Below the pieces are notes generated by a model, which worked only from the letters and a program-made list of their open reading frames with translations, searched no databases and was not told the origin of the DNA. From Gloeocapsa sp. PCC 7428 (GTDB lineage Bacteria > Cyanobacteriota > Cyanobacteriia > Cyanobacteriales > Chroococcidiopsidaceae), in NCBI RefSeq assembly GCF_000317555.1, contig NC_019745.1:1364001-1428000 (forward strand): a stretch of DNA of 64,000 nucleotides. Reading direction: 5' to 3'. Below, one piece after another: positions 57,652 to 64,000 of the stretch. Within the stretch, counting starts at the first letter, position 1; each line of letters starts with the position of its first letter. Both the position numbers and the translations under genes were made by a program.

Positions 57652-57665
57652 TATGTGCTCCTAAT

Positions 57666-58292
57666 TTGTTAGAGCAGTCTATTAATGTATTAGACGCTAA
57701 TCCATCCGTTATTTTGTGTTATCCAAAAACAATTATTATAAATGAACATGGACAAGAAGTTGAAAAGTACGTGGATGGGTTTCATCTTCGTTCTCAAAAA
57801 CCATATGAAAGATTCGCACAGTATCACGGTCTGATTCGCTATGGACACGGATGCCACCCACTTTTTGGATTAATTAGAACAAATATTTTACGACAGACAG
57901 CTTGTATAGGTGCTTATCCTTCATCAGACCTGATATTATTAGGAGAATTAACTCTTTATGGAGAGTTTTATGAAATTCCTGACTACCTATTTTACAAACG
58001 AGATCATCCTAATAATTCAGTGCGAGCACATCGTTCTTTTAGAAACCGTATTGCATGGTACGATCCATCAAAAAAAGGAAAACTGTATTTAACAAGATGG
58101 AAATGGTTCCTTGAATATCTGGCTGCTATTAAACGTGCTCAATTAAGCTGGAGCGGAAAAGTTCTGTGTTATTTAGAAATGACAAAATGGGTGGTATGGA
58201 ATTCAGTTTTTCTTGTGAAAGACTTACTAAAAGCTACATTTTGGCCTTTCCTACAACCTTTTTTGCGATTGGAGCTAGGTAAAAATACATAA
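57666..58292 (+). other. 3' part of the interrupted GT2 gene
   Basis: The continuing frame starts in-frame at codon TTG; an independent start is improbable. It holds the acceptor half, with RYGHGCHPLFGLIRTNILRQ and DYLFYKRDHPNNSVRAHRS, typical of the C-terminal half of this GT2 subgroup. See the interrupted gene entry. Confidence 0.8.
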
Positions 58293-58314
58293 GCAACATT
58301 CAACATTTTTTATA

Positions 58315-58367
58315 AAGGTCTTACATATTATTTCTATAACAGAAGGATGTGTAAGACCTTGTTTTTT
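58315..58367 (+). terminator. Rho-independent terminator after the GT2 gene
   Basis: An 11-bp perfect stem AAGGTCTTACA/TGTAAGACCTT (58315-58325 with 58350-58360), a 24-nt loop, then GTTTTTT. It ends the glycosyltransferase transcript and sets the lyase-like gene apart. Confidence 0.85.
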
Positions 58368-58451
58368 CAATGCTTGGGTTCAAAAAGGAAATCAAACAGA
58401 GTAAATAAAGTGGGAACCAATAGTTAATACACTTTTACTTGATACAATAAA

Positions 58452-59342
58452 ATGTTTTTAAGTTCAACATTAAAGAAATTTAGTTATGTGGCTTTATTGT
58501 CCTCTATCGGAGTTAGCTTTTTGGGAGTGCGGGCAATTACTGGTAATACAAGTACTTCAAGAAATGTAATTTTTAGTGAGACTTTTGCAGGAGGAGATCT
58601 ACAAAATTGGGGAAAAGATATTGCCTGGAAGCATGAAGGTAAAAAATTTACGGAGCCAGGTACAGAAATTTGCTGTAATCACTCAGTTAAGTTAGATGAC
58701 TCTATTGCAAGAGAAGGTCGCCACTCAGCACGCTTTACTCTTTATAAAGACGATCCTCTTGCCACTAATAGCAAAAGGGCAGAGTTAAGATTAGGGGCTG
58801 TTCCCACAAAATCTGAGTATTGGTATGGTTTTAGTATTTACCTTCCCCCTGGATACATTAAAGATCCATCTTTTGAGATTGTTAATCAATGGAATGCTAG
58901 ACCAGATTTTAAGCTGGGCGAGAAATGGCGCAGTCCACAGCTTGCGTTAGTAACCGCAGATGGCAAATGGCACGTACATCGACGCTGGGATCATCAACAA
59001 GTCACTAAAAATAACACTCCTGCTGGTAAAGAAACAATTACTTTAGGAGCATATCAAACCGGTGTATGGACTGACTGGGTGTTTCGTGTTAAGTGGTCAT
59101 ATGAAGCTGATGGTTTAGTTGAAGTATGGAAGAACGGTAAGCTTGTTGTCAGAAAAACAGGACCAAATACTTATAATGATGAAGTTGGACCTTATCAAAA
59201 ATTTGGTGTCTATAAAACTGATTGGAAGCATCATCCTGAGAAATCCAGAGCTAGTGTAAGAGTTCTTTATTTTGACAGTATACGCATGGGTGATGCTAGT
59301 GCGGAATATGCAGATGTTGCACCTGGTGAGCGTCGTCCATAG
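58452..59342 (+). CDS. Exported polysaccharide lyase-like protein (heparin-lyase I/PL20-like fold)
   Basis: A 296-residue protein with an N-terminal hydrophobic segment (about 10-30). The rest is a beta-jelly-roll of the heparin lyase I type: SARFTLYKDDPLATNSKRAE, EYWYGFSIYLPPGY, GVWTDWVFRVKWS, VEVWKNGKLVVRK and VRVLYFDSIRMGDA. Such enzymes cleave uronic-acid-containing polysaccharides by beta-elimination; other members only bind. In exopolysaccharide clusters, lyases trim or release polymer, so that is the likely role here. It has its own transcript, between a terminator and a methyltransferase gene. Confidence 0.82.
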   Translation: MFLSSTLKKFSYVALLSSIGVSFLGVRAITGNTSTSRNVIFSETFAGGDLQNWGKDIAWKHEGKKFTEPGTEICCNHSVKLDDSIAREGRHSARFTLYKDDPLATNSKRAELRLGAVPTKSEYWYGFSIYLPPGYIKDPSFEIVNQWNARPDFKLGEKWRSPQLALVTADGKWHVHRRWDHQQVTKNNTPAGKETITLGAYQTGVWTDWVFRVKWSYEADGLVEVWKNGKLVVRKTGPNTYNDEVGPYQKFGVYKTDWKHHPEKSRASVRVLYFDSIRMGDASAEYADVAPGERRP

Positions 59343-59449
59343 TGTAATTTATTAAGAGATTGCGGATTAAACAAAATTACGACATCTCGTTGGATTTGTA
59401 TTTCTTGACGGAGATGTGCGCTTTAAAAATATAGACTTGAGGTTTTCTT

Positions 59450-60169
59450 ATGCTGTTTATAACTAAGTTTAAACCAGCTAATTTTTTGACGAGTTTGGCT
59501 GATGAACGAAATGCTAAATCTTGGTCGAACAAGCTAAGGCAAAAAAGATTCTTATTATTCAAAACGTTTCTTTTAGAAAACTGTCATCAAGCAAATAGTG
59601 CATTAAGAATTATTGATGTAGGGGGCAGACCTACTATTTGGGAAAAGAACTTATTAGAGCTAAAAAGACTAATTCCAAAAGCAAAGTTTGAAATTACAGT
59701 TGCTAATATTCAAGAATATTTGTCTGATTCTGAAGACATTCAATGCATTATCGCAGATGCAAGAAGAATGAATCAATTTAAAAACAAAGAGTTTGATGTT
59801 GTCTTTTCAAACTCTGTGATTGAGCATGTAGGAGAGTATAAAGACCAAGAAGAAATGTCTAAGGAAATTCTAAGGATAGGTAAAACATACTTTTTACAAA
59901 CGCCTAATTATTATTTTCCTATAGAACCTCATTTTCTCTTTCCTTGCTTTCAGTTTTTACCATTAAAAATTAAAGTTTGGCTGATTGCGAATTTTGATTT
60001 AGGATGGAGAAAGAAAACACCTAATAGAGAAACTGCAATTATGTTGGCTAATTCAGTTAGATTGCTTACCAAAAGACAATTAATGGCATTATTTCCTGGA
60101 GGAAAGATCTTTGAAGAAAAGTTTTTAAGTTTAACCAAATCTTTTGTAGTATATGGTAAATCACCATAA
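59450..60169 (+). CDS. Class I methyltransferase
   Basis: A 239-residue protein with a SAM-binding core: RIIDVGGRPTIWEKNL as motif I, IIADARRMNQFKNKEFDVVF, SNSVIEHVGEYKDQEEMSKE and TYFLQTPNYYFPIEPHF. Methyltransferases in polysaccharide clusters often methylate sugars or cap chains. It is AT-rich like its neighbours. No Shine-Dalgarno is obvious before the ATG; GAGG lies 9 bases upstream. The alternative role in a different pathway cannot be excluded. Confidence 0.82.
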   Translation: MLFITKFKPANFLTSLADERNAKSWSNKLRQKRFLLFKTFLLENCHQANSALRIIDVGGRPTIWEKNLLELKRLIPKAKFEITVANIQEYLSDSEDIQCIIADARRMNQFKNKEFDVVFSNSVIEHVGEYKDQEEMSKEILRIGKTYFLQTPNYYFPIEPHFLFPCFQFLPLKIKVWLIANFDLGWRKKTPNRETAIMLANSVRLLTKRQLMALFPGGKIFEEKFLSLTKSFVVYGKSP

Positions 60170-60404
60170 GTTCTCCAAGTTAGTCTTAAAAATAAGATCT
60201 TTTACATGAATATTAAGTGCGAACAAATTTGCAACTAAACAAAGTTCATGGAGATGAAGTGCAGGTAAAGTCAAGAGGCAGGGTAGCCCCAAATTTGGTG
60301 ATAAATCATCCCCGATATCTGTAGCAAGTTAATTCATGATTCCTCGTAGAACATTGCTTAGTGCAATCAAACTGGAAGGCATTGACGCAAACTCATACTC
60401 TTAA

Positions 60405-61817
60405 TCACTGAACTATCAAGTTATCAAAAGTTGCAGAATCATTACGACTACCGAAACCAACCTTACCCCCACTGAAGGTTGTATCTTCAACTGTTGCTTC
60501 TAGGCTATTGTTGCGATATACCTTGATAGTATTGCCTGTTTTTTCTACCTTGATATTATATGTAGTTCCAGCAGCAATTAAGGAGCTAAAGTTGGCTATC
60601 TTACTTGCAACTCCGTTTTCCACTTTGAAAATACCATTGGTGAAATTATCACTACTTTCGTTAAAACTAGCAAAGTAGTAGTTGTTCAAGTCTTGGTAAT
60701 TAAAAATAATTGAGAAATCATTCCATCTATTTGATGTTGGTACGACACTTGCATCAGCAGTTAATGTAAAGTTACCCGCAATCGGTGTCTTATGTACAGA
60801 TATATTACGATTGGAATAGGGAGTTGAGCGTTCTGGATTTGTATCTGATAGGAGATACCTGCCATTGCTGACTGTCCAAGATCCTCCTAGTTCAACATCA
60901 AAGTTTCTAACAGAAGTAGAAAAGTTTTCTGAAACTCTTAGTTGTGGATTTTCCGGTTGTGGCTGTGGATTAGCAACTCCTCCAGGAGCGACATCTTCAA
61001 ATTTAGCATTAGCGTCGCCTAAGCGATATTCATCAGTATACAAATATCGAGGAGCTGCGCCACTAAAGTTGGGTTCGCCTTTGTACAATCCCATTTTAAA
61101 GTATGGTCCATCACCTTCATCGTTCCAAAAAGTACGACCTTTGTAATCGACTTTTTGAGTGTATGCCCCATTTCCCACTTTTACCCAGAGTTTAGCAAAT
61201 CCATCTGTGTTTCCTGTCCATTTAGCGTGCATGACAAAATCAACCCATCTTCCGCGTGCATCTGCAAGTTTTACCAGAGGATAGCGGATACATTCTGAGT
61301 CAGTTTTCTCTCCTTTGAATTGCAATTTAAATGTAATATCTTCGCCATTTCTTACTATGTATGAACCGTTTGCACCACACGCGAACTTTCCATTGCGAGG
61401 AGTTGGATAAGTTGCCCACTGAGTAAGAATATCATATCCATCCGACGGATCTTGCCAGTTTGAAGGAATATACATTGACCACCCGTACCAGTAAGTGCTA
61501 CCAATTGCAGTTCTTCTCATTGCTAACTCAGAACGTTCCCCGCAACGATTTACCCAATGTCTAAAAGCTTGCCTTCCAGCACGGACTGGATGGCTTGTAT
61601 TCCCCATCAAACTTGTGACATTTTCTAATAGGTTGCAAGTAGGTCCTCCTTTAGAAGTTGAAGCTTCACGTAGCCATGCTGAACTAATATCTTCTGTAAC
61701 TTCCTCAACAATTGCCGCAGAGGCGAGGTTTGTTCCTAAAGGGAAAAAACAAGCTGTACCTAAAAACAAACCTAAAACTGAGCGTAATGATTTTTTCTGT
61801 AAGTTTTTAGACTTCAT
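60405..61817 (-). CDS. Exported heparin-lyase-like protein with C-terminal LamG/DUF1080-like domain
   Basis: A 470-residue protein with a signal peptide (KKSLRSVLGLFLGTACFFPL, cut after ASAA). Residues about 35-285 form the lyase-like jelly-roll: TYWYGWSMYIPSNW, YDILTQWATYP, RWVDFVMHAKWTGNTDGFAK and YLYTDEYRLGDANAKFEDVA. A Pro-rich linker (PQPQPENPQ) leads to a second beta-sandwich (about 300-470) resembling LamG or the 3-keto-disaccharide hydrolase group, probably carbohydrate-binding. Only the first domain is related to the 58452 protein. It is on the opposite strand and convergent with the methyltransferase. A start 24 bases upstream, adding eight residues, is possible. Confidence 0.82.
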   Translation of the reverse strand: MKSKNLQKKSLRSVLGLFLGTACFFPLGTNLASAAIVEEVTEDISSAWLREASTSKGGPTCNLLENVTSLMGNTSHPVRAGRQAFRHWVNRCGERSELAMRRTAIGSTYWYGWSMYIPSNWQDPSDGYDILTQWATYPTPRNGKFACGANGSYIVRNGEDITFKLQFKGEKTDSECIRYPLVKLADARGRWVDFVMHAKWTGNTDGFAKLWVKVGNGAYTQKVDYKGRTFWNDEGDGPYFKMGLYKGEPNFSGAAPRYLYTDEYRLGDANAKFEDVAPGGVANPQPQPENPQLRVSENFSTSVRNFDVELGGSWTVSNGRYLLSDTNPERSTPYSNRNISVHKTPIAGNFTLTADASVVPTSNRWNDFSIIFNYQDLNNYYFASFNESSDNFTNGIFKVENGVASKIANFSSLIAAGTTYNIKVEKTGNTIKVYRNNSLEATVEDTTFSGGKVGFGSRNDSATFDNLIVQ

Positions 61818-62546
61818 TGTATTTAACGGTAGAGAATGCATTGAGTCATGCGCTTCTAGAACAAAAGCAGTTAATGCTTCTGTTTATGGCAAAAATAAAG
61901 ATTGAAAATAATTGAAGAATCGATACTTTATTTGTGCTTTAAAAAACGCAGTACAAATTAAAATTAATTCTTGTATTACTCAGAGTTCTAGAGCAATTCC
62001 ACTGAATTTAGCGCGTCCGAGTTTTCATCGAGTTATCCGCTCGATTTATCGACATCCATGAAATTACTTAAGTAGATACACAGAAGTTATTTGTAACCAA
62101 GCAAAATGTATTCAGTAAGATGAAATAGCAGAAAATCGCCGATTATGTTAGAGATGAATACTTACTCTACTAGCTCCCTTGGATTGAATCCTCCGAGTGT
62201 AAGAAGAAAAAGTTTTTTGTATACTCTTCTACACCTCAAAGTTTTTCAATACAGATAAAGTAATTTTATTAATGGAGATTTTGGTATTACCTAAGATAAA
62301 ACATAAAAATGATTCTTTTTTATACAGCTACTAAGTAAGTTCTTGCAATTTCTGTAGCAAATATAGATTTAATCAGCAATTTTACTTATAGTATGTTTCG
62401 CAATAAATTGTAGAAGATTTTATTTTGAGTAAAGTCAATCAAAGCTCACAATTTATGGAACTAGAGTTCACTTAATTCAAAACTCTATTTCTAGCAAATA
62501 TCGAGTGCGCCAACAAAAACTATCTGTCAATTAGTGAGGAAAACCT
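61818..62546. other. Divergent 0.7-kb region upstream of rfbF
   Basis: AT-rich, with no supported gene. It must contain promoters for the minus-strand lyase-like gene and the plus-strand rfbF gene. GAGGAAAA just before 62547 is the rfbF RBS. I see no repeat or RNA structure that I can defend. Confidence 0.55.
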
Positions 62547-63320
62547 ATGAAAGCGGTAATACTAGCAGGGGGATTGGGGACAAGGATCAGTGAAGAGACA
62601 ACAATCAAACCAAAGCCAATGGTGGAGATTGGGGGAAAGCCAATCCTGTGGCACATCATGAAAATCTATGCAGCGCACGGGATAAACGATTTCATCATTT
62701 GCTGCGGATACAAAGGATATGTCATTAAAGAATATTTCGCGAATTACTTTCTGCACATGTCCGACGTGACATTTGATATGCGATTCAATCAAATGAACGT
62801 CCACTGCGGGTATGCCGAACCGTGGCGCGTGACATTAGTCGATACGGGCGAAGCGACGATGACGGGCGGTAGACTCAAGCGCGTCAAAGAACACGTGGGT
62901 AATAGTACATTCTGCTTCACCTACGGCGACGGCGTCAGCAACGTCAACATCACGCGCTTAATCGAATTTCACCGTCAACAAAAAACGCAAGCAACACTCA
63001 CCGCCGTGCAACCGCCAGGCAGATTTGGCGCGATTTGTCTAGCCGAAGAACAAACAAAAATTACATCATTCAAAGAAAAACCAGGTGGTGACGGCGCGTG
63101 GATCAACGGCGGTTACTTTGTCCTCGAACCGGAAGTGATCGACTACATCGCCGATGACACTACAGTGTGGGAACAACAACCACTCGAAAAACTCGCGCAT
63201 CTCGAACAGCTATCCGCGTACAAACACGACGGGTTCTGGCAACCAATGGATACACTGCGCGATAAAAACTATCTCGAAGACCTGTGGAAAAAAGGTACTG
63301 CACCTTGGAAGATGTGGTAA
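62547..63320 (+). CDS. rfbF: Glucose-1-phosphate cytidylyltransferase
   Basis: A 257-residue enzyme making CDP-glucose from CTP and glucose-1-phosphate, first step to CDP-linked 3,6-dideoxysugars. The signature [20 protein letters not shown], then [19 protein letters not shown], is complete, as are [17 protein letters not shown] and the late [16 protein letters not shown]. Base and codon use is richer in GC than the upstream polysaccharide genes. The partner genes (CDP-glucose 4,6-dehydratase and others) are not in the window. Confidence 0.95.
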   Translation: MKAVILAGGLGTRISEETTIKPKPMVEIGGKPILWHIMKIYAAHGINDFIICCGYKGYVIKEYFANYFLHMSDVTFDMRFNQMNVHCGYAEPWRVTLVDTGEATMTGGRLKRVKEHVGNSTFCFTYGDGVSNVNITRLIEFHRQQKTQATLTAVQPPGRFGAICLAEEQTKITSFKEKPGGDGAWINGGYFVLEPEVIDYIADDTTVWEQQPLEKLAHLEQLSAYKHDGFWQPMDTLRDKNYLEDLWKKGTAPWKMW

Positions 63321-63398
63321 CTCAAACTAGCTACAGCGAATCTCCAAAGATTTGCGATCGCCCGTGTAAGTATATTGCTGCCAGGAGTAAAAATACGA

Positions 63399-64000
63399 AT
63401 GTATGATTTTGCAATAATTGGTGGGGGGATTGTTGGTTTATCTACCGCTATGGCAGTAGGCAAACGCTATCCAGATGCTCGAATTGTAGTTTTAGAAAAA
63501 GAAAACGCTTGGGCAAGCCACCAAACGGGAAATAATAGTGGTGTCATTCATTCTGGTATTTACTACAAGCCAGGAAGCTTTAAAGCAAAGTTCTGCCGCG
63601 ACGGAAGCCGCGCAATGGTGGAATTCTGTCAAGAACACGGTATTGCTCATGAAGTTTGTGGAAAAGTGATTATAGCGACTTCTGAGCAAGAACTACCACG
63701 ATTAGAGAATTTGTATCAACGAGGTTTAGAGAATGGCTTACGGCTTGAGAAGCTATCAGCAGCAGCAGTTCGAGAAATTGAACCGCACGTACACTGCTTA
63801 GCAGGAATTCGCGTCTTTACTACGGGCATTGTTGATTATAAGCAAGTTGCGCAGCAATATGTCAGTATTATTTTGGCGCAAGGAGGAGAGCTACGCTTAA
63901 ATACCACAGTCAAGGATATTCATACCTATAGTGATTCTTTGGTGCTTATAACTAACTCAGGTACCATCGAAACACGCTATGTGATTAACTGTGCAGGTTT
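63399..64000 (+). CDS. lhgO: L-2-hydroxyglutarate oxidase-like FAD enzyme (5' part, runs off the window)
   Basis: The frame starts at ATG 63399 with AGGAG upstream and stays open to the window end. The N-terminus YDFAIIGGGIVGLSTAMAVG is a Rossmann FAD motif, and SHQTGNNSGVIHSGIYYKPG and GKVIIATSEQELPRL are typical of LhgO/DAO-family oxidases of L-2-hydroxyglutarate. About 200 residues are visible. It is 78 bases after rfbF, and a common transcript is possible. Its role alongside polysaccharide genes is unclear and may be chance. Confidence 0.88.
   Translation, partial: MYDFAIIGGGIVGLSTAMAVGKRYPDARIVVLEKENAWASHQTGNNSGVIHSGIYYKPGSFKAKFCRDGSRAMVEFCQEHGIAHEVCGKVIIATSEQELPRLENLYQRGLENGLRLEKLSAAAVREIEPHVHCLAGIRVFTTGIVDYKQVAQQYVSIILAQGGELRLNTTVKDIHTYSDSLVLITNSGTIETRYVINCAG

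Larger units (their letters stand above)
56336..58292 (+). pseudogene. Glycosyltransferase family 2, interrupted by an IS630 element
   Basis: The reading frame from 56336 encodes RISIGMPVYNGEPYLKDAIN, then DNGSTDRTEEI and FRWACHDDI, and is cut at codon 100 by an IS. It resumes in frame at 57654 as CAPNLLEQSINVLDANPSV, ending at 58292. Removing the element and one copy of TA restores a continuous frame of 312 residues with the expected GT2 sequence across the junction (ACHDDICAPNLLEQ). Without other decay, the insertion looks recent. The gene would have added another sugar to the polysaccharide, and its loss may change the structure. The first 100 residues contain the nucleotide-binding half but not the acceptor part, so activity is unlikely. 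Confidence 0.9.

Noticed and set aside
1-64000. tRNA, rRNA, CRISPR array or prophage genes
   Set aside because: I looked for T-loop-like GTTCGA-type text, spacer arrays and phage structural genes by eye and found none that holds up; a tRNAscan-SE and Infernal run would be decisive.

Overview
The window looks like cyanobacterial chromosome. The HIP1 octamer GCGATCGC recurs throughout, there are heptanucleotide tandem repeats of the TGACCAC/TGACCTC type, and several genes have typically cyanobacterial forms: an NB-ARC/WD40 protein, a pentapeptide-repeat protein, SecA without a C-terminal zinc motif, RibF starting with GTG, and a CPYC-containing conserved protein. I cannot assign a genus; a unicellular Chroococcidiopsis/Gloeocapsa-type genome is a guess. 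I saw no rRNA, tRNA, CRISPR array or prophage.

Layout. 0.3-13.3 kb: a pentapeptide-repeat protein; a 1,194-residue NB-ARC STAND protein with 14 WD40 repeats; a minus-strand run of an alpha/beta hydrolase, a DUF3574 protein, an RTX-type protein, a heme-oxygenase-fold diiron enzyme candidate and a secreted Cys-containing protein; then a DUF2993 protein, an RsuA/RluB-type pseudouridine synthase and a RodZ-like protein. 13.5-31 kb: mostly housekeeping genes (malQ, NUDIX, ridA, a DUF4212/symporter pair, recQ, a VWA protein, a PsiE-like protein, pheS, surE, ribF, moxR, a methyltransferase, a diheme cytochrome c), with an AT-rich islet holding two sulfotransferases at 15.3-17.2 kb. 31-34 kb: secA with a UUCG-loop terminator.

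34-39.5 kb: a probable ureide/hydantoin-type nitrogen locus. It holds an allantoin/hydantoin racemase, a GNAT protein, a small GGCT/AtzF-like protein, a GntR-FCD regulator, a DMT exporter and an M20 N-carbamoyl-amino-acid/allantoate amidohydrolase. Two identical 16-bp sites with a palindromic core lie upstream of the regulator/exporter pair and upstream of the amidohydrolase, which suggests a small regulon.

40.5-47.5 kb: a site-2 protease, a GH10-like hydrolase, and two gene-poor stretches (about 1.7 and 1.1 kb) around two conserved proteins of unknown function. A diverged structured repeat occurs once in each stretch; the second copy is followed by a strong terminator just before the next locus.

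47.5-63.3 kb: an exopolysaccharide region. It starts with a ribbon-helix-helix protein, then a GT2, a Wzc-like chain-length regulator/tyrosine kinase, a Wzy-like polymerase and two GT4 enzymes, a split PssD/PssE (Alg14/Alg13-like) transferase pair, a GT2 gene broken by an IS630-family element whose TA duplication allows exact reconstruction, two exported polysaccharide-lyase-like proteins flanking a methyltransferase, and rfbF. The first four genes are tightly packed; later genes are separated by AT-rich gaps with terminators and palindromes. No flippase or initiating phosphoglycosyltransferase is visible. The window ends inside an L-2-hydroxyglutarate-oxidase-like gene.
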